Of a stretch of 64,000 bases of DNA, positions 43,240 to 51,171 are shown one piece after another (the stretch's first letter is position 1; each line of letters begins with the position of its first letter). The position numbers were made by a program, and so were the translations under genes. Source of the DNA: Gracilibacillus orientalis (GTDB lineage Bacteria; Bacillota; Bacilli; Bacillales; Amphibacillaceae); contig NZ_FOTR01000005.1 of the NCBI RefSeq assembly GCF_900114645.1, positions 204,602 to 268,601 of the forward strand, given 5' to 3'. The notes beneath the pieces are model-generated. The model worked only from the letters and a program-made list of their open reading frames with translations, did no database searches and was not told the origin of the DNA.

Positions 43240-43267
43240 ATTATAATACAAGTTTTATAAAAATCAA
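43240..43267 (-). promoter_or_regulatory. Promoter of katA
   Basis: On the minus strand TTGATT and TATAAT are separated by 16 bases, in a very AT-rich context with a small TATTATAATA palindrome over the -10. Confidence 0.6.
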
Positions 43268-43444
43268 TATTTATTTAAAATAATTTTAATTAAGAAAATG
43301 TAAAAAAAGAGAAGCAGACTATCAACGAGATAGTTGCTCTCTATGGATTGGGAAACATCCTTGGAACTTTTGTTGATTGGGGGTAACAAAAGATATGTGT
43401 AAAGGGAATGTTTCATCACTGTATGTGATTAAGTACATTATAAC

Positions 43445-43463
43445 GATAATGAGAATCATTTTC
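43445..43463. promoter_or_regulatory. Fur box upstream of the YlmA-like ATPase
   Basis: GATAATGAGAATCATTTTC matches 17 of 19 positions of GATAATGATAATCATTATC. It lies about 100 bases before the ATPase start, so iron-responsive repression is likely. Confidence 0.8.
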
Positions 43464-43477
43464 AATATAAAAGTTCA

Positions 43478-43492
43478 TTTTTTCAGAAAATT
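43478..43492. promoter_or_regulatory. CodY-like box next to the Fur box
   Basis: TTTTTTCAGAAAATT matches 13 of 15 positions of the CodY consensus. It lies 14 bases past the Fur box, between it and the ATPase gene. The A/T-rich context raises the chance of coincidence. Confidence 0.45.
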
Positions 43493-43566
43493 TTTTCTGC
43501 AAACCAAACACAAGAAATTTCAAGCTTGCGGGTGTATACTATAAAGAGATAAAGGAAGTGATATGA

Positions 43567-44343
43567 ATGGTTCTGGATTTGCAAAAAGTAGGACTAAAAA
43601 AAGAGGGAAATTGGATACTAAAAGAGATTGATTGGAAAATGAAAAAAGGAGAACACTGGACATTATTGGGTTTGAATGGGGCAGGAAAAACAGCACTTTT
43701 ACATATGTTGTGTTCATACTATTTTCCAACGGAAGGCAAAGTTAAAGTCATAGGCAAGCAATTTGGAAAGGATGTACTTGGTGAACAGTTAAGACAGCAA
43801 ATTGGTATTGTATCTTCCGCCTTAAAACAACGAATTTATGGTACTGATAGTGCATACCAAGTCATATTAAGTGGTGCTTTTGCTTCGATTGGTTTATATG
43901 AAACTCCAACAGATGAGATGCGTGCCAAGGCGAAACAGTTATTGAAGGACCTTGATTGCTTTTCATATGCTAATCGTGCCTATCGAACATTGTCACAAGG
44001 TGAACAGCAACGCGTGTTAATCGGACGAGCTCTCATCAATAATCCTAAATTATTAATTTTAGACGAGCCGACAAGTGGATTAGATTTTGTTGCAAAAGAG
44101 CAATTATTAGAATCGATTGAGCAAATAAGCAGAAGCGAAAATGCGCCTTCCATTATTTATGTAACACACCATGTAGAGGAGATTTTACCAACTTTTTCGA
44201 AAACTTTACTGTTAAAAGATGGCCGTGTATTTAATCAAGGTGCAACAAAAACTATGGTCAACTCGGAAAATTTAACCGCATTTTTTGGAGTGCCAGTAGA
44301 GGTAGATTGGTCAGAGAAACGTCCAAGATTAAAAAAGATATAA
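43567..44343 (+). CDS. ABC transporter ATPase, YlmA-like
   Basis: The 258-residue nucleotide-binding protein has Walker A LLGLNGAGKTALL, a Q-loop region QIGIVSSALKQRIYG without an obvious coupling glutamine context, signature LSQGEQQRVLIGRAL, Walker B LLILDEPTSGLDF and the switch histidine in VTHHVEEI. It resembles B. subtilis YlmA and the ModF/PhnC-like single ATPases that have no cognate permease next to them. The ribosome site is AAAGGAAGTG. With a Fur box in front it could be the missing ATPase of the siderophore permease at 47394-49379, but that is speculation. Confidence 0.85.
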   Translation: MVLDLQKVGLKKEGNWILKEIDWKMKKGEHWTLLGLNGAGKTALLHMLCSYYFPTEGKVKVIGKQFGKDVLGEQLRQQIGIVSSALKQRIYGTDSAYQVILSGAFASIGLYETPTDEMRAKAKQLLKDLDCFSYANRAYRTLSQGEQQRVLIGRALINNPKLLILDEPTSGLDFVAKEQLLESIEQISRSENAPSIIYVTHHVEEILPTFSKTLLLKDGRVFNQGATKTMVNSENLTAFFGVPVEVDWSEKRPRLKKI

Positions 44344-44363
44344 CACCCTAGGAGTAGACAGAG

Positions 44364-45296
44364 ATGTTAAACCGTTTAAATCAAATCTTACAAAGAATTA
44401 TGCCCTTTATAGCACCAACAAGTGTAATCATTGGTGTTTTATATGCGGATTTTTTTATTCATTTTGATAACTGGGTTATCTGGATCTTTGCATTTATGAC
44501 ATTTGCAGGGAGTTTGAGCTTGAATTTTGTTGCTTTATATCGAGTGGTCGCTCATCCTTTATCGATAGTGATAGCACTTGTTATTTTACATGTTTTAATG
44601 CCATTATGGGCGTTTCTAATAGGAAGTATCACCTTTAGTAATGATCATTTAACTGTTATTGGTTTTGTATTAGCGATGATTATTCCAACAGGTATTACAA
44701 GTTTTATTTGGGTTTCCATGAATAAAGGAAATGTTGCATTAACGCTATCCGTCATTTTGATTGATACGATTTTATCACCCTTCATTGTCCCGTTGTCTTT
44801 ATCATTATTTATCGGAGCATCCGTTGATTTAGAAGTATGGTCGATGATGAAAGGTTTGTTTATCATGATCGTGATCCCCTCTATACTAGGTATGATTCTA
44901 CATGAAATGACTCGTGGAGAAATTCATGAGAAATGGAGTCCACGCTTAGCCCCTTTTTCAAAAATGGCGCTAGCGTTAGTGATTATGATTAATAGCTCAG
45001 AGGTAGCAGATTATTTATTAGATATTGATTTTCATCTTGTTAAAGTAGCCGTTACCATGTTTTTTGTAGCTGCAAGTGGATATTATTTAGCATGGATACT
45101 GGGTAAATGGTTAAAACGGGAAAATCAAGATGTGATTTCCCTGACATTTAGCAGCGGGATGAGAAACATTAGTGCCGGAGCAGTTATAGCTGTTCAATAT
45201 TTTCCGGGGCCAGTGGCAGTACCTGTTGTTGTTGGTATGTTATTTCAACAAGTTTTAGCTTCTTTATACAGCAAATTTCTCCACAAAAGAAAATAA
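44364..45296 (+). CDS. Bile acid:sodium symporter (BASS) family transporter
   Basis: The 310-residue protein has nine to ten hydrophobic segments and the BASS/SBF features MTFAGSLSLNFVALYRVVAH, AMIIPTGITSFIWVSMNKGN and, near the C-terminus, SLTFSSGMRNISAGAVIAVQ followed by YFPGPVAVPVV. The substrate is unknown; bacterial members carry bile acids, pantoate, keto acids or other organic anions with sodium. The weak site TAGGAG precedes the ATG. It follows the YlmA-like gene by 20 bases and is probably cotranscribed. Confidence 0.88.
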   Translation: MLNRLNQILQRIMPFIAPTSVIIGVLYADFFIHFDNWVIWIFAFMTFAGSLSLNFVALYRVVAHPLSIVIALVILHVLMPLWAFLIGSITFSNDHLTVIGFVLAMIIPTGITSFIWVSMNKGNVALTLSVILIDTILSPFIVPLSLSLFIGASVDLEVWSMMKGLFIMIVIPSILGMILHEMTRGEIHEKWSPRLAPFSKMALALVIMINSSEVADYLLDIDFHLVKVAVTMFFVAASGYYLAWILGKWLKRENQDVISLTFSSGMRNISAGAVIAVQYFPGPVAVPVVVGMLFQQVLASLYSKFLHKRK

Positions 45297-45366
45297 ATAT
45301 TGTGAATTTTCTTGATAATGTTAAAATTATGTATTGAAGTAATTTTTAACGAAAGGAGGGGGACAA

Positions 45367-45747
45367 ATGACAGAAAATCAATCGCCTCAAGATAATGAAG
45401 AACAAAAGTCAGAGCAACAAACCAAAACATCAACGGGATTAGACCAAAATGTCGCCGGTTTATTAACATATGTACTAGGGTTTATTACTGGTATCATTTT
45501 TTTATTGTTAGAAAAAGATAATCGCTTTGTCCGTTTTCATGCATTACAATCGACTTTTATATTTGTAGCTTTGATTGTGGTAAATACGGTTCTTGGTATG
45601 ATTCCTTTATTGGGATGGCTTGTAAGTATTTTAATTTTACCTTTAACAGCTGTTCTATGGATTGTCTTAATGATAAAAGCCTATCAAGGTCATTATTTCA
45701 AGTTACCATGGATCGGTGACATGGTAGACCAACAATTAGATAAATAA
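45367..45747 (+). CDS. DUF4870 membrane protein
   Basis: A hydrophilic N-terminus of about 25 residues rich in Glu, Gln and Lys is followed by the DUF4870 domain: GLDQNVAGLLTYVLGFITGI, then LEKDNRFVRFHALQSTFIF and two membrane segments, ending with KAYQGHYFKLPWIGDM. The family is small, membrane-bound and of unknown function. AAAGGAGGGGG lies before the ATG. It has its own terminator. Confidence 0.88.
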   Translation: MTENQSPQDNEEQKSEQQTKTSTGLDQNVAGLLTYVLGFITGIIFLLLEKDNRFVRFHALQSTFIFVALIVVNTVLGMIPLLGWLVSILILPLTAVLWIVLMIKAYQGHYFKLPWIGDMVDQQLDK

Positions 45748-45760
45748 TAAAGTAATCAAG

Positions 45761-45788
45761 ATCTGATGTTTTTATCAGGTCTTTTTTT
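45761..45788 (+). terminator. Terminator after the DUF4870 gene
   Basis: AGATCTGAT pairs with ATCAGGTCT (one G-T pair) and is followed by TTTTTTT. Confidence 0.85.
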
Positions 45789-45858
45789 GGTTTCTAATCA
45801 TGAATGAGGCACTTAATTAATAATATGAAAGTAAAGAAGAAAAGAGAGAAGGTGCCCT

Positions 45859-46206
45859 ATGATTACATGGTTATCTTTTGCTTTATTATCACTGGCGACA
45901 TTTCGGTTAACAAGGTTGATTGTTTATGATAAGATCACAGGTTTTATTCGAGCACCTTTTTTTGAGGTAGAAGAAAAATGGTTGCCCGATGGTACCATAG
46001 AAGAGACGGTGATGTTTAAAGGAAATGGATGGAAGCGATGGATTGGTGAACTATTACGGTGTCACTGGTGTACGGGCATTTGGTCAGCTTTATTTTTATT
46101 CTTAGGCTTTCACTTTTATTCTACTGTATTTATCCCAATCATTATTGTATTAGCGATTGCAGGAGTAGCAGCAATTATCGAAGTCATTATTTCCTATTTT
46201 ATTTAA
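45859..46206 (+). CDS. DUF1360 membrane protein (YngL-like)
   Basis: The 115-residue protein has an N-terminal helix with SLATFRLTRLIVYDKITGFI, then RAPFF, a variable loop, and the DUF1360 motif LLRCHWCTGIWSALFLFL with two cysteines, followed by a last membrane helix. Relatives are found in spore-forming Bacillaceae; the function is unknown. GAGAAGGTG precedes the ATG. The stop is 7 bases from the end of a convergent 30-residue gene. Confidence 0.85.
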   Translation: MITWLSFALLSLATFRLTRLIVYDKITGFIRAPFFEVEEKWLPDGTIEETVMFKGNGWKRWIGELLRCHWCTGIWSALFLFLGFHFYSTVFIPIIIVLAIAGVAAIIEVIISYFI

Positions 46207-46213
46207 GAGTATG

Positions 46214-46306
46214 TTACTTTTTCCTTTTGTAACCACTGCAGCTGCATGACTTTTTCTTTCGACCTTTTTTCCGTCTGTTGACAGACGTATGAGTAATAGT
46301 AGACAT
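46214..46306 (-). CDS. 30-residue Lys/Arg-rich Cys-containing peptide
   Basis: The frame starts at ATG 46306, 8 bases after GGAG (context GAAGGAGTTTTGATC). It encodes a peptide with an uncharged N-terminus (MSTITHTSV), a basic run NRRKKGRKKK, a small CSC motif and a basic end (GYKRKK). About 40 percent of residues are Lys or Arg. It is too short to show by homology, but the ribosome site and composition argue for a real gene. A small spore-coat or nucleic-acid-binding role would suit such a peptide; I cannot show either. Confidence 0.5.
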   Translation of the reverse strand: MSTITHTSVNRRKKGRKKKSCSCSGYKRKK

Positions 46307-46537
46307 GATCAAAACTCCTTCATCTTACAAGATTATGAACATTCAATGTTATTTTATGGTCATCGCTATAAAAGCGTTCGGGAGTAGAATAAAAACGATG
46401 AAAATGACCAAATGGAGTAGCTTAGAAATTCAAAGGATCTATTCGCCTTTTTCCTTTTAACTACCGTAGTTTCCATAAACTGCGAAGTAACTTTTGTGTT
46501 CCTTACTCCCATTCTATTTGAGATGAGTGCTAGTCCG

Positions 46538-46743
46538 ACGCTGCGTGAAAACACTCCCTTTCACCAAGGGCACAAGTGCAACATCTACTCAAGCAGGATC
46601 GCTTTCGTAGTGTTTTCTATGCCGTCAGGGAACGCTGCAGCCTCCTCGCGAGCAAAGAACGCTCACTGCGGGGTCTTCAGACTGTTCCTTTTCGAAGAGC
46701 AGGACGATCAAGTATCGCATTTTTCCGCAGCTTAGAGTAGTTT
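46538..46743 (-). repeat. Hairpin repeat family B, copy 2
   Basis: The minus strand reads AACTACTCTAAGCTGCGGAA at the start and shares AAAGGAACAGTCTGAAGACC with copy 1 at 5714-5851. The other end shares AAGGGCACAAGTGCAACATC with it. This copy is about 70 bases longer, with an extra GC-rich central segment (GAACGCTGCAGCCTCCTCGC). Confidence 0.7.
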
Positions 46744-46820
46744 CTTGATCAAGTAAGAGGAATCCATAGAATATAATTTTATGAGTGTTATATTCTTGTA
46801 ATAATCAGAAAATCACTACT

Positions 46821-46946
46821 AGCGCAGGCAGAATACGCAGACTCCTGTGGGAACAGCGCGAGCTGAAGACCCCACAGAAAAGCGCACTTTGCTTTTTGAG
46901 GAGGCTGAGGCCGTGCCCACGGAAAGCAAAGTATTCTGCCGGAGCG
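46821..46946 (+). repeat. Hairpin repeat family A, copy 3
   Basis: The copy runs from AGCGCAGGCAGAATACGCAG to AAGTATTCTGCCGGAGCG. The two arms align over almost 40 bases: GGCAGAATAC, then CCTGTGGGAACAGC against CCGTGGGCACGGC. A small tip hairpin AAAGC..GCTTT lies in the centre. Confidence 0.8.
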
Positions 46947-47097
46947 TAACCCAACCACTTATCAAAAATCAGGATTGGAGAAAATTTTCACTATGTCGCA
47001 GTTTGTATCGACTTGTTCCTTTTATTGTGAATTAGTTCACGATGTGGTGTTGTGTTATAATGGGACTTATTTCAAATGAAAGGGAAGGATACGGAGC

Positions 47098-47292
47098 ATG
47101 TGGGTTGTCATTATTGTTTGTATTATTATAGTGATCGGTGTATTAGCACTGTCGATTTTGACTTTAAATAAAGGGTATGGATATAAGCAAACCATTGATC
47201 CATTACCGGGTGAGCAGGAATATAATGAAGAAAAAGAAGAGACTACCGAAAATTCATCGGACAAGACGGATGAAAATAAAAACAGTGACTGA
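47098..47292 (+). CDS. ytzI: YtzI-family small membrane protein
   Basis: The 64-residue protein has one N-terminal membrane helix (residues 2-24) followed by LNKGYGYKQTIDPLPGEQ, the segment conserved in YtzI proteins of Bacillus, and an acidic Asn/Glu-rich tail. Function is unknown. GGGAAGGATACGGAGC precedes the ATG. A perfect terminator overlaps the stop. Confidence 0.75.
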   Translation: MWVVIIVCIIIVIGVLALSILTLNKGYGYKQTIDPLPGEQEYNEEKEETTENSSDKTDENKNSD

Positions 47293-47319
47293 TAACAAAA
47301 TTATCAGTCACTGTTTTTT
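47281..47319 (+). terminator. Terminator of ytzI
   Basis: AACAGTGACTGATAA pairs perfectly with TTATCAGTCACTGTT and is followed by TTTT. The left arm includes the last codons of ytzI. Confidence 0.93.
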
Positions 47320-47393
47320 GGTAATTTAGGAGAAGAGTGAGGGTTTTGAATAAACAAAGTTAAAGCATCACTTCCAAGGCGGTAGGCTACTCA

Positions 47394-49379
47394 TTATTTA
47401 CTCTTTACAGTATTTGTTTTCTTTAATAAATATAGTAAGTAAGGTGCTCCGATTAATGATACGATAATACCTGCTGGAATTTCTTTTGGTGCAAGTAAAA
47501 AGCGACCTAGAAAATCAGCGGTAAGAAGTAAAATACCACCAACAGCCAATGTTAATGGCAATAATCGTAATAATTTAGGTCCAACAAGTTGTCTAGCAAT
47601 ATGTGGTGCAAGCAAACCTACAAAACTGATGGCCCCAACAGCTGAGACACTAATAGCAGCTAATACCACACCAAGAATGATCATCAGTAGTCTCATTCTA
47701 GATGTTTTTACTCCTAAGCCCAGGGAGATGCTATCGTCGAATGATAATATCTCAAATGTATCGGCATAAGACAGTATGAGCGGTAGTATAATGATCATGG
47801 AGATGATTAAAATAAGGAAATGACTCCAGTTCACCCCATATGTACTACCCGCAAGCCATGTTAATGCCTGGGAAGCATGGATGTTTGCTCTGACTAATAA
47901 AATTTGAATAATCGCTGCTCCAACAGCTGATATAGCGATCCCCATTAATAACAGAATCATTGGTTGAAAGCCACTTTTGGCACTAATTAATAATACGATT
48001 CCCATGGTTAATAATGCACCAATTAAAGCGCCTAGTGGCACGAAAATAAAAGGTGCTTGAGGAAATACGATCAACAATAATACAGCAAATACACTTGCCC
48101 CTGAAGTAATACCAAGCACAGAGGCATCGGCAAGGGGATTCCGTAGTACTGTTTGCATTAATAGGCCACTTATCGCCATCATCATTCCAATACCGAAGCT
48201 TACTAAGACACGCGGTACACGGAAATCCCATACGAAACTGTTGAACATTAGTTCATGTGGTAGGTCTACTAATTTTGTAAAGCTTGTACCTCCAAATGAT
48301 AAACTGATGATAATTAATAATCCCACAGCAACAGCTAATATAGAATAAAAGAACTTGAAACGCGTAATCCGTACCTTTCCTTCTAAAGCACTTCCAGCAG
48401 ACTGTATACGAGAACTCATTTTTAATGCTAAATACACAAGCCAAGGAGCACCGACAATTGCTGTCATAGCGCCTACAGGTATCTCGGATGTTGGGGAAAC
48501 CAGCCGTACTAAGATATCGGCAGCAATCAGTAAACTAGCTCCTACTACTATATTAGCAAGAATCATTGTACGATGTAGTCTAATCCCCATTAAACGTACT
48601 AAATGAGGGGCGATGATACCAACAAATCCGATCGGACCAACAACAGTTACGGTCACGGCCGCAAGTAATATTGCAATGATCCAGCCTAACACTTTGCTTA
48701 ATGTAATATTCTGTCCTAAACCAATTGCGGTGTCATCACCTAATAACAAAATATCAAAGCGACGACTTACAATAAGAGCTAGTAACAGTGTTGATAAAAT
48801 CCACGGTGTAGCGAATTGTACGCCAGTCCAGTCCAATTGTATTAATGTACCAGCTCCCCATAGAAAAAGGCCGGATACTTCGTTCTCAAATAATAATTGC
48901 AAAGCACTTGTAAAAGAAGAAAACAGCATTGTTACAATCATACCTGTTAGAGCAATTCTAACCGGGTCAAGTGATTTACCAACAAGAAACGTTACACAAA
49001 GTGCTGCAATTAAACCACCTGTCATGGTGACTAAGATTGGATAGGTACCACTTATACTAGGGAAGAAAATGGTGAATAACACGACAAAAAAATAAGCCCC
49101 TGCGTGAATCCCCAACGTACTAGCACTTGCGAGGGGGTTTTTTGTCATTGTTTGTAATAGCATTCCAGCGACAGCCAATGAAGCCCCAGCCAAGCACCCA
49201 ATAACAAAACGCGGCATACGACTGTATAATAAAAAATTCATTTGTTGCTCATCTTGCCATACTTCTATCCAAAAAGAAAAAAAGTCAGAAGAAGCTTGAC
49301 CTTGGCTAACATGAATTAGTCCAAGGACGAGAAATAATAGTACACTTCCAATGAATAATAAAAAAGACTTAACATTCAT
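47394..49379 (-). CDS. Fused FecCD-type iron-siderophore permease (FhuB-like)
   Basis: The 661-residue protein is two FecCD permeases in tandem. The first half (about residues 1-325) has GCLAGASLAVAGMLLQTMTK and VGPIGFVGIIAPHLVRLMGI; the second (about 335-660) has IGMMMAISGLLMQTVLRNPL and VGAISFVGLLAPHIARQLVG. Each half holds about ten membrane segments. In most Bacillus systems two separate genes encode this pair; the fusion is like E. coli FhuB. It starts 4 bases after the binding-protein gene. No ATPase gene accompanies it, so an ATPase from elsewhere must serve. Confidence 0.9.
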   Translation of the reverse strand: MNVKSFLLFIGSVLLFLVLGLIHVSQGQASSDFFSFWIEVWQDEQQMNFLLYSRMPRFVIGCLAGASLAVAGMLLQTMTKNPLASASTLGIHAGAYFFVVLFTIFFPSISGTYPILVTMTGGLIAALCVTFLVGKSLDPVRIALTGMIVTMLFSSFTSALQLLFENEVSGLFLWGAGTLIQLDWTGVQFATPWILSTLLLALIVSRRFDILLLGDDTAIGLGQNITLSKVLGWIIAILLAAVTVTVVGPIGFVGIIAPHLVRLMGIRLHRTMILANIVVGASLLIAADILVRLVSPTSEIPVGAMTAIVGAPWLVYLALKMSSRIQSAGSALEGKVRITRFKFFYSILAVAVGLLIIISLSFGGTSFTKLVDLPHELMFNSFVWDFRVPRVLVSFGIGMMMAISGLLMQTVLRNPLADASVLGITSGASVFAVLLLIVFPQAPFIFVPLGALIGALLTMGIVLLISAKSGFQPMILLLMGIAISAVGAAIIQILLVRANIHASQALTWLAGSTYGVNWSHFLILIISMIIILPLILSYADTFEILSFDDSISLGLGVKTSRMRLLMIILGVVLAAISVSAVGAISFVGLLAPHIARQLVGPKLLRLLPLTLAVGGILLLTADFLGRFLLAPKEIPAGIIVSLIGAPYLLYLLKKTNTVKSK

Positions 49380-49383
49380 TGTA

Positions 49384-50361
49384 TCACTTCACAAGAGCTT
49401 CTTCTACGTGGTCAATCATTGTTTCCATAGATAAAACACTTCCGAAAGTCCATATGCCTGCACCAACATCATACATCGCACCTTCTTGTACAAAATAAAG
49501 TGAATTCCATGCTTCATTTCCTGCTAAGTTATCAAATAGTGGATCATCTTTTTGTACTGTATGTAAGAATAATGCTTCCTCATAATTAGAAACAGTTTCC
49601 ACATTAGATTCAACAAAACCACTAGATTGTACACCTTGATCTTGAATTTTATTTGTTAAGCCAACACCTTCAAGTACTTGGCTTACAAGAGAGTTTGGTG
49701 TGAATAGTCGAAAAGTTGGTGTCTGATTCACTGAATAAGCTTGTGTAAAAACAAAATCTGTCATTGGTAGATTAGCAGCTTCAATGTTTTCCTTCGCTTC
49801 TTGCATGCTTTCCTTTAAATGAGTAATGCGATCTTCTGCTTTTTGTTCTTTTCCAACCAATGTTGCAGTCTTCTGTAATGTATCTATCATATGGGCATAT
49901 AAATCTTCCTGTGCTTCTTGTGATGTACTATCATACATTACCACAGGTGCAACTTTCTCAAGTTCTTCTTTGAAATCGCCTTGATGCCCTTTTTTACCAA
50001 TAATGACATCTGGATTTAGGTTAGCGATTTCTTCTATGTTTGGTTCTGTTCGAAGTCCTACTTCTGTGACACTATCATCTAATTGAGCATCTATTGTAAC
50101 CCATTTATTAAAATTCTCAATATCAGCTACCCCTACAGGCTGTATGCCTAATGCTAACAATTCTTCTACTATACTCCATTCTAATGCCACAACTCTTTTT
50201 GGAACTTCATCAAATGTTTGTTGACCAAACCCATCTTCAATCATAATGCTTTGGCTTTCTGTTTCTTCTGTTTCCGAAGCGGTTGTTTCATCGCTCTTTT
50301 GCATACATCCAGCTAAGACAAGGATGCCCAATAGTAAAATAATCATAATTTTTTTCATCAT
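49384..50361 (-). CDS. Iron-siderophore ABC binding lipoprotein
   Basis: A lipoprotein signal (MKKIMIILLLGILVLAGC) precedes a class III helical-backbone binding protein of the FepB/FhuD type. It has VVALEWSIVEELLALGIQPV, GVADI, IGLRTEPNIEEIANLNPDVI-like features (VTEVGLRTEPNIEEIANLNP) and FTQAYSVNQTPTFRLFTPNS. I chose ATG 50361, 7 bases after GGAG; the ATG at 50373 includes the ribosome site. The substrate, probably an iron-siderophore complex, is inferred from the permease and the Fur box about 540 bases upstream. Confidence 0.88.
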   Translation of the reverse strand: MMKKIMIILLLGILVLAGCMQKSDETTASETEETESQSIMIEDGFGQQTFDEVPKRVVALEWSIVEELLALGIQPVGVADIENFNKWVTIDAQLDDSVTEVGLRTEPNIEEIANLNPDVIIGKKGHQGDFKEELEKVAPVVMYDSTSQEAQEDLYAHMIDTLQKTATLVGKEQKAEDRITHLKESMQEAKENIEAANLPMTDFVFTQAYSVNQTPTFRLFTPNSLVSQVLEGVGLTNKIQDQGVQSSGFVESNVETVSNYEEALFLHTVQKDDPLFDNLAGNEAWNSLYFVQEGAMYDVGAGIWTFGSVLSMETMIDHVEEALVK

Positions 50362-50486
50362 TAACAACTCCAATTTGTAAAAATTTGCAATCTATTCAGT
50401 CTGTGTCTAGTTTAATAGATTGATACAGTCCTTATATTTAGTATAATGCTACTAAAATGGATTTTGATTAAAGGATATGACGTCCA

Positions 50487-50888
50487 TTTTGTTCTCATCT
50501 GGAATACCTCTTGTAGGTTGTTGTCATCACTTCTAGAGGAATACCATCCAATTGTTGTAAATGTCTAATCAGTTGCTTTATAATTTTTTTAAGACTGCCG
50601 ATTGTTGCTTAGTATGAAGGCGTTCATATGTAATAACGTGCACACAGTTACATCAATCAGTGGGAAGCTGATTATTTGTGGCACTATCTTGATCTGTAGG
50701 ATTATTTTTGAAGTGGATTAACGAATAAGTTGTCCTTCTAAAAATGGCTCTACTTCTCGCTTTAAATATTTGTGCAATTGTTTTATCACTATAGATCTTC
50801 CATAACTGTAATGGTGTTGAGAATAGATGATGACAATATCACCATAGCCGACAAGAATGTTATGTTGCCTGTTTTGGAAATCCACCCC
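50487..50888 (-). pseudogene. Possible decayed gene between the siderophore operon and its Fur box
   Basis: On the minus strand a frame from about 50888 reads QHNILVGYGDIVIIYSQHHY and continues with KQLHKYLKREVEPFLEGQLI to a stop. Further down, other frames give HVITYERLHTKQQSAVLKKL and then IIKQLIRHLQQLDGIPLEVM, as if one protein had been broken by frameshifts and stops. I do not recognise the protein. It would have been the first gene after the Fur box. Confidence 0.4.
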
Positions 50889-50896
50889 CCTCTAAC

Positions 50897-50915
50897 GAAA
50901 ATGATTATCGTTATC
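50897..50915. promoter_or_regulatory. Fur box
   Basis: GAAAATGATTATCGTTATC matches 16 of 19 positions of the Fur consensus. It faces the siderophore permease operon but lies 536 bases before the lipoprotein start, on the far side of the decayed gene. Confidence 0.7.
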
Positions 50916-51058
50916 AATTATATGTTATATGTGTTTTGAAAGTTTGTCAATTACTAGAAGGAAGGGGTTATAGAGGTGTGCAATTTTGTGTTGTTCATAT
51001 CGTAAATACCAGTTCATTATTTCTTTTAAATAAATACAATAGTAGTGTCAAAGATTCC

Positions 51059-51084
51059 TTTATTGACTAAATTTAGTCAATAAA
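51059..51084. promoter_or_regulatory. 26-bp perfect palindrome centred on TTGACTAAATTTAGTCAA
   Basis: The core TTGACTAAATTTAGTCAA is extended on both sides (TTTA and TAAA) to a loop-free perfect palindrome of 26 bases. Loop-free symmetry suits a dimeric regulator (MarR or TetR size) better than a terminator. It directly abuts the alcohol dehydrogenase terminator. No regulator gene is adjacent. Confidence 0.6.
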
Positions 51085-51131
51085 AAATGCACCTTCCATC
51101 ATTAGGTAGTTCCTAATAATGGAAGGTGCAT
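51083..51131 (-). terminator. Terminator of the alcohol dehydrogenase gene
   Basis: TGCACCTTCCAT and ATTAGG pair with CCTAAT and ATGGAAGGTGCA with one internal mismatch. On the minus strand TTTTTTATTG follows. Confidence 0.9.
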
Positions 51132-51171
51132 GATTTGTCAATTTTCTGTTACCCCTCTAAGGATTATTCAT

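Larger units (their letters stand above)
46473..47010. repeat. Composite of hairpin repeats B-A flanked by inverted AAACTGCG ends
   Basis: The block begins with CCATAAACTGCGAAGTAACT and ends with GTCGCAGTTTGTATCGAC, matching the outer ends of the block at 5441-6130. Inside are one B unit (46538-46743, minus orientation) and one A unit (46821-46946). A spacer with CATAGAATATAA is also shared with the first block. No gene in this 540-base block is supported. Confidence 0.75.

Noticed and set aside
43225..43262. PerR box upstream of katA
   Set aside because: There is a TATTATAATA palindrome over the -10, but the match to TTATAATNATTATAA is too loose to claim in such AT-rich sequence.
46496..47035. 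Two open frames of 62-79 codons near 46.5-47.0 kb
   Set aside because: Both lie in the second composite repeat and share peptides with the frames at 5.4-6.1 kb; no ribosome sites.
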